From the IMG/VR virus record IMGVR_UViG_3300042691_004758, positions 1 to 47,731 of that record: 47,731 nucleotides of DNA. One strand, given 5' to 3'. Positions 27,357 through 36,365 of this stretch are shown piece by piece. How positions within the stretch are numbered: the stretch's first letter is position 1; each line of letters begins with the position of its first letter. The DNA comes from a virus. Below the pieces are notes generated by a model, which had not been told where the DNA came from, did not search any database, and saw nothing but the letters and a program-made list of their open reading frames with translations. A program made the translations under genes and the position numbers.

Positions 27357-27381
27357 AAAGTCACGGCCTCGTGACTTTTTT
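27357..27381 (+). terminator. intrinsic terminator just downstream of the replication promoter
   Basis: AAAGTCACG and CGTGACTTT make a perfect 9-bp stem with GCCT loop, followed by a run of T (27376-27381). It should end late tail transcripts reading through, but it also lies only about 8 bases after the predicted start from the TTGACA promoter. Confidence 0.85.
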
Positions 27382-27397
27382 CATATTAAGGTAAAAG

Positions 27398-28198
27398 ATG
27401 AGTAACGATTTAAAATGGATGCTATCATCCGATCAGCAATTCCCGTATCAAGATGACAAGATGATTGCACTATGGTTCAAGGTTATGAAATGGTTTAAAC
27501 CAGATGTTGTTGACTACCTTGGAGACACAGACGATCAGGCCTGCTATAGCAAATATACTGAAGGCAGATCAGCAGAGTTTTTAAATTTACACAAGACTGA
27601 CAGCAAAGATTTAATTGTTCCAATGATGAGACATGAGGCAAAAGGCGCTAGAGATTTTTATACAAAGACTCGTGAGATGCTACCAGATGCACAATTATTT
27701 TCAGCATTAGGAAATCACGATGTGCGTATTTTTAATTATATGGATGCTAAGCTTCCAGATTATTTGAAAGAAGTTACACCAGAATCACTATGGTCACTAG
27801 ACTCTTTGGGATATGAATATATTTATTATGACTCATTACCAAAGCAACGTTTTGGAGATGTTCACGTACATCATGGAATTTCTATTTCAGCAACTGGTTC
27901 TGTAAGAAAAGATATGGAAGACCTACAAGTTTCTCTTATTAGAGGACACTCACATAGAATTGCTTCACACATGGTAACATATGAGCTTAGAAACGGTGGA
28001 GAAGGAGAAACTCTTCGTGGATATGAAATAGGACATATGTGTGACGAGAAGGGCCCAGGAATGAAATATACACAACACCATGACTGGCAGAAGGGTTTTG
28101 CGGTTGCACATATTGTAAACGACTACCCACATATTCAAATGATCCATATTGCTCCAGACTATTCATGTGTTGTAGATGGGAAAACATTTACTTTATGA
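27398..28198 (+). CDS. calcineurin-like metallophosphoesterase
   Basis: A 266-residue protein with the metal-binding motifs of the family: SSDQQ at 10-14 (Gln where many have His), GDTDD at 42-46, GNHD at 105-108, HVHHG at 156-160 and GHSH at 183-186. Such enzymes hydrolyse phosphomono- or phosphodiesters using two metal ions. It is the first gene of the replication module, directly under the promoter and terminator at 27315-27381. The substrate is unknown; nucleotide, RNA or DNA end processing are possibilities. Stop and next start overlap (ATGA). Confidence 0.88.
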   Translation: MSNDLKWMLSSDQQFPYQDDKMIALWFKVMKWFKPDVVDYLGDTDDQACYSKYTEGRSAEFLNLHKTDSKDLIVPMMRHEAKGARDFYTKTREMLPDAQLFSALGNHDVRIFNYMDAKLPDYLKEVTPESLWSLDSLGYEYIYYDSLPKQRFGDVHVHHGISISATGSVRKDMEDLQVSLIRGHSHRIASHMVTYELRNGGEGETLRGYEIGHMCDEKGPGMKYTQHHDWQKGFAVAHIVNDYPHIQMIHIAPDYSCVVDGKTFTL

Positions 28199-28383
28199 TG
28201 AAGTGTCAAAGATGTAAAGGCAGAGTCTTTATTGATAGAGTCTTTTCACAAAAATTACATATAGAACTTTTTTGCATATTGTGTGGAAAAAGATGGATGA
28301 TCAACAAAGAATTGAATGCGTTTGCTAAATGGTTAGAACAAAAAGACAGAGACCACGCAAAAAGCTACTCTATTTCTTCTTAA
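28195..28383 (+). CDS. small zinc-ribbon protein
   Basis: A 62-residue basic protein with two Cys pairs, CQRC at about 4-7 and CILC at about 27-30, consistent with one zinc-binding knuckle, followed by a helical tail (NAFAKWLEQKDRDHAK). Start overlaps the phosphoesterase stop, and its 3' end overlaps the next gene by 55 bases. Early small zinc proteins of phages often modify host transcription or translation, but nothing here fixes the target. Confidence 0.65.
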   Translation: MMKCQRCKGRVFIDRVFSQKLHIELFCILCGKRWMINKELNAFAKWLEQKDRDHAKSYSISS

Positions 28384-28811
28384 ACGGAAAAATACATAAA
28401 GTAGTTAGAGCGTCAAAGGCAAGGGACGAACTAGTTGCTTGGTGCTATCCAGATAAAAAAAGAGTTATGTATTCATATTCTCAAGTAAAAAAGAATATGG
28501 GTAACGCATATACAATTAAACAGGTATGCGAAATTCTTGGTAGGCATAGGGTTACGGTAGAGGAATATATTCTTCAGGGCAAAATTAAAGAGCCACAAAG
28601 AGTTTATCCTATTAGTAATCCAGATAGCTCATGGTATAAGTTTATGTTTAGCGAGTCCGATATATACGATTTGCACCAATTTATACTGGATGCTGGATAT
28701 ACAAAGGATTTTCCATCAAAGGCTGAATTAACAGCTCTTCTCAAACACAACTTAATATTGTATACTAAGACTGACGAAGGTGGCTTCGTACCAGTATGGA
28801 AGGCGGAATAA
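28329..28811 (+). CDS. helix-turn-helix DNA-binding protein (MerR/excisionase-like)
   Basis: A 160-residue protein. After a basic N-terminus, residues about 60-82 (AYTIKQVCEILGRHRVTVEEYI) fit a winged helix-turn-helix of the MerR or excisionase type, with QVCEILG as first helix and HRVTVEEYI as recognition helix, then a wing-like LQGKIKEPQRVY. It is probably a phage transcription or replication regulator and is the only clear regulator candidate in the replication module besides the small protein at 41005. It overlaps the gene before it by 55 bases and the next start by one base (TAATG). Confidence 0.68.
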   Translation: MVRTKRQRPRKKLLYFFLNGKIHKVVRASKARDELVAWCYPDKKRVMYSYSQVKKNMGNAYTIKQVCEILGRHRVTVEEYILQGKIKEPQRVYPISNPDSSWYKFMFSESDIYDLHQFILDAGYTKDFPSKAELTALLKHNLILYTKTDEGGFVPVWKAE

Positions 28812-29017
28812 TGTCAGATACGAGAGTAAAAATAGATTTATCATTTACTCGTAACCTAGGCAACTACGAAAGTATCAAAATAGGTATTGGAGTAGAAGAC
28901 GATGTAAGGCAGGGAGAAAACGTAGATACTGCTACAGAAAGAGTATATAAGTTTGTTGAAGAAAAACTTATTCAAAAAACTCGTGAAGTAGAGGAAGAGC
29001 TAAAGAGTGGCAAATAA
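28811..29017 (+). CDS. small hypothetical protein
   Basis: A 68-residue protein from the ATG at 28811, which overlaps the upstream stop. It has an N-terminal strand (TRVKIDLSFTRNLGNYESIKIGIGVED) and a C-terminal helix (ATERVYKFVEEKLIQKTREVEEEL). This two-part pattern occurs in small early proteins of several phages, sometimes near ssDNA-binding or recombination genes. I cannot assign a function. Confidence 0.62.
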   Translation: MSDTRVKIDLSFTRNLGNYESIKIGIGVEDDVRQGENVDTATERVYKFVEEKLIQKTREVEEELKSGK

Positions 29018-29327
29018 CAGAGAACCCTACATCTTGCTAACCATATATCAAAACCTCTATGAAGAGAGACACGGTAGAAAAGTTACCCTTAATAAGTTTA
29101 GAGAAAAATGGGGCATGCAGGATGTAATTGATAGTGTAGGATTTGATAGGGCTAAAGAACTAATTGAATATTATTTCAAGACCCCAAAGACAAATCACAC
29201 ACTGCAGTTCTTCTTTTATAATTTTGACAAGCTTGATATAATGCAGAAAGAAATTGAAAAAGATAAGGTTAATCGCCAATTGTTGCGTGAAGCCACTAAA
29301 AAATTAGTAGAAGGTGAAGATCAGTGA
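29007..29327 (+). CDS. hypothetical protein before DnaB, possible helicase loader
   Basis: A 106-residue helical, charged protein with GTG start, located directly before and overlapping the DnaB helicase by 4 bases. Features: YQNLYEERHGRKVTLNKFREKWG and a central VDRAKELIEYYF-like helix (residues 40-60), then a charged C-terminal helix. Small helical proteins beside phage replicative helicases often act as loaders, so that is a reasonable guess from position. There is no ATPase motif, so it is not a DnaC-type loader. Confidence 0.6.
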   Translation: MANNREPYILLTIYQNLYEERHGRKVTLNKFREKWGMQDVIDSVGFDRAKELIEYYFKTPKTNHTLQFFFYNFDKLDIMQKEIEKDKVNRQLLREATKKLVEGEDQ

Positions 29328-30562
29328 ATACAGAAGCAACGTTAATTTCTGCAGTATGTAAAAATAAAGATATCAGTACGCTATTGGCTGATAACGTAGA
29401 TGAGTTATTTACTTCTCATAGAGATATATGGGAAGGGCTAAAGTCGTATTATTATAAGTTTAAAGCAGTTCCAGAAGTTGGTGTGTTGCAGGAAAAGTTT
29501 AAAGATTTTGAACCAGATACAAATGTAAAGGCTGAAACTGGATATTATTTAGATACATTAAAGAATGAGTATTTATCTGCAAGACTTAAAAGCGTTATTT
29601 TAAGAAGCGGTTCAGCATTAAAAGAAGAGGCTGCATCCAGAGTGCTTGCTGAGATGCAAAGTCAGTTAGCAAACCTGTCAAAGTTTACCAACAATGTTCG
29701 TGACTTGGACGTAACAGATTTAGAATCAGCAGAAAGACATTTCCAGTCAGTTAAAGATCGTTCTGCAATAATGGGCGGAAGTCCAGGAATTTCAACTGGG
29801 TTCCAAGCTATTGATACTGCATACCCAACTGGAATGGCACCAGGACATTTAATTGTTGCAATTGGTTGGCCAGGAAAAGGTAAGACATGGTTTACTTCTT
29901 ATTTAGCATGTAAAGCATGGGAGCAAGGATTTAAACCAATGATCATCTCCCTTGAGATGTCTCCAGAAAATATGCGTGATCGTATTTATACAATGTTAGG
30001 ATCTGGTCTATTCAAGGCTAGTGATTTGTCAAAAGGTGATATTAATATAGATGACTTTAAAACATGGGGTAAGAAGAAGTTTGAAGGAAAGAATAGCTTT
30101 GTCCTTGTATCTAATGAAGGCACGGCTGAAGTTACTCCTGCTACGGTACAAGGTAAGATCGATCAGCACAAACCAGATCTCGTTATCTTGGATTATCATC
30201 AGCTCTTTAATGATAATAAGCGCAGTAATTCTGAAGTAGAAAGAAATAGAAATATTTCTCGTGAGTTTAAACTGTTAGCGGTATCAAACAATATTCCAAT
30301 TATTGATATTACTGCTGCAACAGCAGACGATATTTCTGATCAAGAAAACCCACCAATGATGTCGCAGGTTGCATGGTCAAAGGCAATTGAATACGATGCT
30401 GATATGGCTATGGCTATTCATAGATATCCAGGAACTAATATGATTGAGGTTGTTTCTAGGAAAAACCGTCACGGTCATGAATTTGATTTCTATCTAGACT
30501 GGGATATTAATCGAGGAGTTATTAAAGAATTATATGATTATGTACCACCACAAACAAATTAA
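29324..30562 (+). CDS. DnaB-like replicative helicase
   Basis: A 412-residue protein with the N-terminal helical domain (1-130) and a RecA-like domain: Walker A GWPGKGKT at 181-188, the SLEMS motif near 209-213, Walker B LVILDYHQL at 286-294 and the C-terminal Arg-rich region (VVSRKNRHG). This is the hexameric 5'-3' helicase that unwinds the fork and recruits primase. GTG start, overlapping the preceding gene by 4 bases. Neighbours (primase, SSB, polymerase) form a full replisome set. Slightly shorter than bacterial DnaB, as is common in phages. Confidence 0.93.
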   Translation: MNTEATLISAVCKNKDISTLLADNVDELFTSHRDIWEGLKSYYYKFKAVPEVGVLQEKFKDFEPDTNVKAETGYYLDTLKNEYLSARLKSVILRSGSALKEEAASRVLAEMQSQLANLSKFTNNVRDLDVTDLESAERHFQSVKDRSAIMGGSPGISTGFQAIDTAYPTGMAPGHLIVAIGWPGKGKTWFTSYLACKAWEQGFKPMIISLEMSPENMRDRIYTMLGSGLFKASDLSKGDINIDDFKTWGKKKFEGKNSFVLVSNEGTAEVTPATVQGKIDQHKPDLVILDYHQLFNDNKRSNSEVERNRNISREFKLLAVSNNIPIIDITAATADDISDQENPPMMSQVAWSKAIEYDADMAMAIHRYPGTNMIEVVSRKNRHGHEFDFYLDWDINRGVIKELYDYVPPQTN

Positions 30563-30845
30563 AAGATTTCAGACATCTGTTAATTTTCGTGATGACTCAG
30601 ACATAATTAGGATTAAGCATCAGTACGAAAGCTTGTTGATCCATCAAATGAGAGACAAGGGCTATGCAAGAGTACTTGACATAGACACAGCATTTTCGGT
30701 AGAATTTACTGGCGAGACATGGAAATTCCTTATGACTCTTCAAGGGATATATGTGGGAAGGAAAAAGGCATGGCAATCAGAGGGAATTACGCAAGGAAAA
30801 TTGATTCCACGCAATACACGCCAGAGCATATTAAATCAATCCTAA
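30534..30845 (+). CDS. hypothetical protein overlapping helicase and primase genes
   Basis: A 103-residue basic protein whose first 29 bases lie in the end of the helicase gene and whose last 76 overlap the primase start in another frame. It contains IIRIKHQYESLLIHQMRDKGYARVLDIDTAFSVEF, a helix followed by strands. It is the only frame that covers 30563-30769, which supports reality, but the C-terminal part may be shaped by overlap. I do not recognise a family. Confidence 0.58.
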   Translation: MIMYHHKQIKRFQTSVNFRDDSDIIRIKHQYESLLIHQMRDKGYARVLDIDTAFSVEFTGETWKFLMTLQGIYVGRKKAWQSEGITQGKLIPRNTRQSILNQS

Positions 30846-31768
30846 AAGGATTAGGTTTAGAAGTTACTGGTGAGACATCAAATGATTTCCTATGCTACTG
30901 TCCATTTCATTCTAATAGACACACTTCAAGTTTTAGCGTAAGCAGAGAGTATGGCGCATTTATTTGTTTTAACCCAGCATGCGGAGAGTCTGGAACATTA
31001 ATAGAGTTAGTAAAGAAGATATTAGATAAAAACGACTTTCAAGCAATGAGATTTATATCTTCTAAAGAAGCAGAGATCCTAGACAACTTTGAAGAAACAA
31101 TGGCAGACATGTTTGAAGACAAGCCAGATTTTCAAGAATTTAATAAAGACACTATAAATAAACTATCTGAAGATAGATATAATAGTGTAGAAGCATCTAA
31201 TTATTTTATCTCTCGTGGAATAAACCATGAGTCTATGGACTACTTTAATCTTGGTTATTCTAAAAATATGAACATGGTTACTGTACCAGTTCATAGTCCA
31301 GATGGAATATGTATTGGTATTGTTGGTAGATCTGTAGAAGGCAAGTCTTTTAAGAATAGTACAAACCTTCCAAAGAGCAAAACATTATTTAATGTTCACC
31401 GTGCTAAAAAAATTGGTGACCATGTTATAGTTGTTGAATCCAGCTTTGATGCAATTCGTGTTCATCAGGCTGGCTTCCCAAATGTTGTAGCCACACTTGG
31501 CGGATTTTTATCTGTGGAGCAGCAAAATATATTAAATAGACACTTTAATAGAATAACTATAATGACAGATGCTGATGAGGCTGGCAGACAATTAGGCATG
31601 AGCATAGCAACTAAATTAAAAAACAAAGACGTCTTGTGGTCTTCTTATGAATATGGTAAGATATACCCTCATGATGCAAAAGATGCTGGTGATATGACTG
31701 ATGAGGAAATTAAAGCCTGTATAAAGAATTCTGTATCCAATATAGAATACAGAACTTGGAACTCGTGA
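30770..31768 (+). CDS. DnaG-type primase (CHC2 zinc finger plus TOPRIM)
   Basis: A 332-residue protein from the ATG at 30770, preceded by AAGGAAAAAGG; an earlier in-frame ATG at 30719 is deeper in the previous gene. CHC2-type zinc site: CPFH at 44-47 and CFNPAC at 66-71. TOPRIM: VVESSFDA (E223) and MTDADEAG (D267, D269), the catalytic acidic residues for RNA primer synthesis. It lacks the C-terminal helicase-binding domain of bacterial DnaG. Next to DnaB and SSB. A TGATATAAT promoter starts inside its last codons. Confidence 0.9.
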   Translation: MAIRGNYARKIDSTQYTPEHIKSILKGLGLEVTGETSNDFLCYCPFHSNRHTSSFSVSREYGAFICFNPACGESGTLIELVKKILDKNDFQAMRFISSKEAEILDNFEETMADMFEDKPDFQEFNKDTINKLSEDRYNSVEASNYFISRGINHESMDYFNLGYSKNMNMVTVPVHSPDGICIGIVGRSVEGKSFKNSTNLPKSKTLFNVHRAKKIGDHVIVVESSFDAIRVHQAGFPNVVATLGGFLSVEQQNILNRHFNRITIMTDADEAGRQLGMSIATKLKNKDVLWSSYEYGKIYPHDAKDAGDMTDEEIKACIKNSVSNIEYRTWNS

Positions 31769-31774
31769 TATAAT
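31766..31774 (+). promoter_or_regulatory. extended -10 promoter of the SSB/polymerase genes
   Basis: TGATATAAT, perfect -10 with TGn extension, at the primase stop codon. About 10 bases later GATGG and CCATC (31784-31800) can form a small stem-loop near the predicted 5' end, then GAGGAG precedes the ATG at 31820. Confidence 0.62.
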
Positions 31775-31819
31775 AAAAATACAGATGGATATATACCATC
31801 AACTATAGAGGAGATATAT

Positions 31820-32491
31820 ATGAGTATAGTAAAGGGTCTAAAAGACCTAAACAAGGCACTAGATAAGCCAACCTACAGTGGTGGGGACGAAAGCAAAGCT
31901 CGTTGGCTTAAAGTTGAAGATGGCGAAAGCGTAAAAATTAGATTTTTACAAGAACTAGATCCTGATTCACCAAACTATAATGACAAACTAGGGTGTGGAT
32001 TTATAGCACTCGAACATACTAATCCAAAGGATTACCGTCGCAAAGCTCTTGATACAATGGAGTCCGAAGGACGTGACTGGGCACAAGAACAACATCGTAA
32101 AGATCCAAAGGCTGGCTGGAAAGCAAGAACACGTCTTTACATTAACGTGCTAGTTGATGATGGTAAAGAAGAACCATATGTGGCAATTCTTTCACAAGGA
32201 ACCAGTGGCAAAACAATTACACCTACCTTAATTGAGTATGCTGGCGAAATGGGAAGCATTACAAATTTAATGTGGAGAATTAAGCGCAACGGTTCAAAAA
32301 CAGATACAAGTTACACAATCATTCCATTGGCAAAGGACGAAAGTCCTTTCGACTTCTCAAGTCTAGAACTATTTGATCTTGAGAAAACTGCAGTACGTCA
32401 TGTACCATACGGAGAGCAAGAAGCTTTTTATATGGGCAACGAAAACAGTTCAGATGAGTCTTCTGCTTCAAGTAGCAGCGTAGACTGGTAA
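31820..32491 (+). CDS. single-stranded DNA-binding protein
   Basis: A 223-residue protein. The core has OB-fold-like strands with aromatic and basic positions (GESVKIRFLQELDPDS; KARTRLYINVLVDDG; YVAILSQGTSGKT). The last 15 residues are Ser-rich and acidic ending SSVDW, the type of disordered acidic tail with a terminal aromatic that phage SSBs (T7 gp2.5, T4 gp32) use to contact replication partners. It has its own promoter and strong GAGGAG site, fitting the large amount of SSB needed. It lies between primase and DNA polymerase. Confidence 0.82.
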   Translation: MSIVKGLKDLNKALDKPTYSGGDESKARWLKVEDGESVKIRFLQELDPDSPNYNDKLGCGFIALEHTNPKDYRRKALDTMESEGRDWAQEQHRKDPKAGWKARTRLYINVLVDDGKEEPYVAILSQGTSGKTITPTLIEYAGEMGSITNLMWRIKRNGSKTDTSYTIIPLAKDESPFDFSSLELFDLEKTAVRHVPYGEQEAFYMGNENSSDESSASSSSVDW

Positions 32492-32515
32492 GTTAAAACA
32501 AAGGCGGAGAATTAA

Positions 32516-35500
32516 GTGTCATTCACACATTTGCATGTTCACTCATACTATTCATTAATGGATGGCCTTAATTCTCCTGCCGAACTTGCAAAGGCAGCAA
32601 AGGATGCTGGACAAACAGCATTAGCAATAACAGATCATGGAACACTAGCCTCACATCGTGAGATGCAGATAGCATGTAAAGAAATAGGTATTAAGCCAAT
32701 TCTAGGAGTAGAAGCCTACATATCTCCAACAGATAGGTTTGACCGTTCTTCTAAAACAGATAAAAGTATTCAAGCTTACAACCACATAATCTTATTAGCT
32801 AAAAATAAAAAGGGTTTAGAAAATATTAATACCCTACAAGAGCTTGCATGGAATGAAGGCTTTTATCATAAGCCACGTATTGATAGAGAGGTTTTAAATG
32901 TTTATAGCGAAGGTCTTATCGTTCTCAGCGGATGTCTTAATGGACTCATTAGTAAAGCTATCGATAAAGGTAACATGGAGGAAGCAGAACTTCTTCTCAA
33001 GGAATTTAAACAAACTTTCGGACAAGATTTTTACGTGGAAGTGCAATCACATAACCCTGTGGAGATCAACTCCGCCCTTTTAGAATTAGCGGATAAATTA
33101 AAAATTAAAGCGGTGGCAACAGGAGATGCACACTTTGCTAAAGAAGAAGATCGTATATTAGAAGAGGCTATGCTTATTCTATCGACATCTCCTAAATCAG
33201 ATAAAGACTCAGACTTTGATATGTCTAGAAACATGAAGGATATGCTAGATAGGTTTAATTACCTATATCCAGATAGAAAAATATCGTTTCAAAACTATAA
33301 TCTATTTATTCAATCTCGTGAAGAATTACAGGCAGACTTTAACAAATCTAATATAGTTAGAACAGATATATATGATAATACTATGGAGATAGCCGATAAA
33401 ATTGAAGAATACGACTTTTACCAGGGTTTAGACCTTCTCCCAGTACCTAAGACCAATGCGGACGATAAACTGTCCCAGATGGCCTTTAAAGGCCTAGAAA
33501 GGCTAAGCCTGTCAGGAGATCAGGTCTATGTAGACAGGCTAAACGAAGAATTATCTGTAATTAAAGACAAGGCTTTTGCCTCCTATTTCTTGGTAGTTGC
33601 AGACATGATTAACTGGGCCAAGGACAATAATATTAAGGTGGGCCCAGGTCGTGGATCAGCAGCTGGCTCATTAGTATGCTATTCATTGGGTATTACTGAC
33701 GTGGACCCTATTAAATATGATTTATTGTTTTTTAGATTTATTAATCCAGAACGTAATGACTTTCCAGATATTGATACAGACTTTGAAGACCGTCGTCGCA
33801 AAGAGGTAAAGGAATACCTAAAGAAAAAATTTAAGCACGTTGCATCTATTTCTACATATACTTATTTTAAGGATAAGGGTGTTATTCGAGATGCTGCTCG
33901 TGTTTTCATGGTACCGCTACAAGATGTTAACCGTGCACTTAAATCTGTAGATACATTTGAAGACTATATGGATTCGCCAAATACAAAAGAGTTTAGAATG
34001 AAATACCCAGAAGTCACATGGCTTGCCGAAAGATTAAGAGGAAAAATTCGTAGCGTTGGAGTCCATGCTGCTGGAGTTGTTGTTGCAAAAGATGACATTA
34101 GAAAATTTGCACCAATAGAGTCTAGAGAAGATGCACAGGATAAAGTTTCTGGAAGAATACCAGTTGTTGCATATGATATGGATACAGTCGCAGACATCGG
34201 TCTAATTAAATTAGATGCTCTTGGACTTAAAACATTGTCTGTTATTTCAGACACATTACAGTCAATTAAAGAACGTACTGGAAAAGAAATTAATCTTTCA
34301 CAATTATCTTTAGACGATTCAGAAGTATATAAGATATTAGGAGAAGGATATACAAAGGGAGTATTCCAGGCTGAAGCTACTCCGTATACAAATTTACTTA
34401 TGAAGATGGGTGTAGATAAGTTTGAAGACTTGGTTGCATCAAATGCTTTGGTTAGACCAGGTGCAATGAATACAGTTGGCGCTTCTTATATTAATCGTAA
34501 ACACGGTAAAGAGGCAGTTGAGTACACTCATTCTATAATGCAACCATTTACTGAAAATACATATGGTGTTATTATATATCAGGAACAGGTTATGCAGGCT
34601 TGCGTACACCTAGGAGGAATGTCTTGGTCAGAGGCTGATAAGGTCCGCAAGATTATTGGAAAGAAAAAAGATGCAAAAGAATTCGACCAGTTCAAGGATC
34701 AATTTATTAACGGGGCTTCAAAACACATTTCTAAGAAAAAGGCCGAATCCTTATGGCACAATTTTGAAGCTCATGCTGGTTACTCTTTTAATCGCTCCCA
34801 TGCTGTTGCTTATTCTATGCTCAGCTATTATACAGCTTGGCTTAAAAAGTATTACCCGCTTGAATTTATGTTTTCAATTCTTAAAAACGAAAATGACAAA
34901 GACGCAAGAACCGAATATTTAATTGAAGCAAAAAGGCTTGGACTCAAAGTGCTATTGCCTCACATTAATGAGTCACAAATGTATTTTTCATTACAAGGCG
35001 ATGCAATTAGATTTGGCCTTGCAGAAGTTAAATTCATATCAGATAGTATTGCAAATAAAATTATGGAGAATAGACCTTATGAAAACTACAAAGACTTTAT
35101 TGAAAAGGCTTCGAAGAAAGGCAGTGGTATTAATAGTAGGGCTGTATCTGCTCTTAATGCTATTGGCGGTGCTGCTTTCGATGACAATGAACGCAGTGGT
35201 AAGGAAAAAGAAAATTACTACGAATTCTTAGGAATACCTACTTTTAATTTAGATCTGCCACCAAGAATTAAAGCGCAGGCCAGACCAATCCAAGACTTTG
35301 ATGACCTAGGATCATTCGTTATGTTTGGTATGGTTAAATCAATTAAACGTGGAAACGGATGGGCAAGAGTTGAGTTAGTAGATGAGACTGGATCAATTGG
35401 CTTATTCCATAATGAACAAACACAAATTGAAACAAATCAAATGTACTTTATTTTGGTTGGAGACAATCGAATAGCCAGATACATTAATGTTAAAGATATA

Positions 35501-35782
35501 GATCCAAATGGCTCCGATATATTTGTCGACTATTTATACCGCAAAGAGTACGACATGAATGATGATGAGTATATGGTTCTTAATTTTACGCCATACAAAA
35601 CAAAGGCTGGAAAAACAATGGCACATATTGTTTTGACAAATAAGAATAAAGAGTTAACCAGAGCAATTGTATTTTCAACTATGTATGCAAAAGCTGTTGG
35701 TAAAATGCGTGAAGGAATGAAATGTAATGTAGTTCTATCTAAACTAGATGATGGAACATTGATGATCAAGGAAATAAAATGA
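32516..35782 (+). CDS. DNA polymerase III alpha subunit (DnaE-like)
   Basis: A 1088-residue family C polymerase with GTG start and GGCGGAG site. N-terminal PHP domain: HLHVHSYYSLMDG and ITDHGTL, with intact metal ligands, so possible proofreading or phosphatase activity. Palm: GPGRGSAAGS at 376-385 and PDIDTDF with catalytic D420 and D422. HVHAAGVVV-type motif (SVGVHAAGVVVA) and NRSHAVAYS are also present, followed by a helix-hairpin-helix region near 860-900 and an OB-like end. It is the replicative polymerase. No separate epsilon subunit was seen. Confidence 0.95.
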   Translation: MSFTHLHVHSYYSLMDGLNSPAELAKAAKDAGQTALAITDHGTLASHREMQIACKEIGIKPILGVEAYISPTDRFDRSSKTDKSIQAYNHIILLAKNKKGLENINTLQELAWNEGFYHKPRIDREVLNVYSEGLIVLSGCLNGLISKAIDKGNMEEAELLLKEFKQTFGQDFYVEVQSHNPVEINSALLELADKLKIKAVATGDAHFAKEEDRILEEAMLILSTSPKSDKDSDFDMSRNMKDMLDRFNYLYPDRKISFQNYNLFIQSREELQADFNKSNIVRTDIYDNTMEIADKIEEYDFYQGLDLLPVPKTNADDKLSQMAFKGLERLSLSGDQVYVDRLNEELSVIKDKAFASYFLVVADMINWAKDNNIKVGPGRGSAAGSLVCYSLGITDVDPIKYDLLFFRFINPERNDFPDIDTDFEDRRRKEVKEYLKKKFKHVASISTYTYFKDKGVIRDAARVFMVPLQDVNRALKSVDTFEDYMDSPNTKEFRMKYPEVTWLAERLRGKIRSVGVHAAGVVVAKDDIRKFAPIESREDAQDKVSGRIPVVAYDMDTVADIGLIKLDALGLKTLSVISDTLQSIKERTGKEINLSQLSLDDSEVYKILGEGYTKGVFQAEATPYTNLLMKMGVDKFEDLVASNALVRPGAMNTVGASYINRKHGKEAVEYTHSIMQPFTENTYGVIIYQEQVMQACVHLGGMSWSEADKVRKIIGKKKDAKEFDQFKDQFINGASKHISKKKAESLWHNFEAHAGYSFNRSHAVAYSMLSYYTAWLKKYYPLEFMFSILKNENDKDARTEYLIEAKRLGLKVLLPHINESQMYFSLQGDAIRFGLAEVKFISDSIANKIMENRPYENYKDFIEKASKKGSGINSRAVSALNAIGGAAFDDNERSGKEKENYYEFLGIPTFNLDLPPRIKAQARPIQDFDDLGSFVMFGMVKSIKRGNGWARVELVDETGSIGLFHNEQTQIETNQMYFILVGDNRIARYINVKDIDPNGSDIFVDYLYRKEYDMNDDEYMVLNFTPYKTKAGKTMAHIVLTNKNKELTRAIVFSTMYAKAVGKMREGMKCNVVLSKLDDGTLMIKEIK

Positions 35783-35988
35783 CAAATGATATAGAACAAC
35801 TAGTGGCATCTATTAGTTTAAATAAAGTTCTTATTGCAATATTAGAAGAGCACAAGCAGCTATCCGTTCCAACGCTTAGATTTTTAGAGTCTAAAGATAC
35901 AGATAAAGAATTAGTAATTGATTATGATGAGTCTGGCCCATCATTTACATTTAGCTTAAAAGAAAGAGAGCAAGAAAATGATAATTAA
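35779..35988 (+). CDS. small acidic hypothetical protein
   Basis: A 69-residue acidic protein with good AAGGAA site, overlapping the polymerase stop (ATGA) and the MazG start by 11 bases. Helical N-terminus (IEQLVASISLNKVLIAILEEHKQ), then a strand-like acidic part. It may be a small partner of the polymerase or MazG. No family recognised. Confidence 0.6.
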   Translation: MTNDIEQLVASISLNKVLIAILEEHKQLSVPTLRFLESKDTDKELVIDYDESGPSFTFSLKEREQENDN

Positions 35989-36331
35989 TGATGTAGATTT
36001 AATTACAGACTACGGACTTGATGCTTTGGCAGCACTGCTACATGAGACTGCAAAAGAAAAGGGATTCTGGGACGGAGAATATAATCACGATAAGGTTGGA
36101 AATAAACTAGCCCTAGTTCACTCCGAAGTAACAGAGGTACTTGAAGCAATTAGAAAGTCTAAAGGCAGTGAGCATATTGTAGAAGAGATGGCAGATGTAA
36201 TCATTAGATTATTAGACGTATATGCAGCGATGAGAAATGAAGAACAAATTTTACATAGCCTAGACGAAATTTTGGAGAAAAAAATAAATATAAATAAAGA
36301 GCGTCCAAGACTTCACGGGAACTTATTTTAA
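35978..36331 (+). CDS. MazG-like nucleotide pyrophosphohydrolase
   Basis: A 117-residue all-helical protein with the MazG metal site: HSEVTEVLEAIR (E50, E53, E56) and VEEMADVIIRLLD (E69, E70, D73). The family hydrolyses (d)NTPs or alarmone-like nucleotides to monophosphates. In phages it may adjust nucleotide pools or host stress signals. It lies between polymerase and RecA. The typical ~110-residue single-domain phage form. Confidence 0.87.
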   Translation: MIINDVDLITDYGLDALAALLHETAKEKGFWDGEYNHDKVGNKLALVHSEVTEVLEAIRKSKGSEHIVEEMADVIIRLLDVYAAMRNEEQILHSLDEILEKKININKERPRLHGNLF

Positions 36332-36340
36332 TGGTATACT
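36312..36340 (+). promoter_or_regulatory. extended -10 promoter of recA
   Basis: TTCACG, 17-base spacer, TATACT with TGG directly before. As at 26371 the TGG follows the TAA stop without gap. A ribosome site GAAAGAG precedes the ATG at 36366. Confidence 0.58.
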
Positions 36341-36365
36341 GGAGAGATAGAAGAAAGAGTAATTA

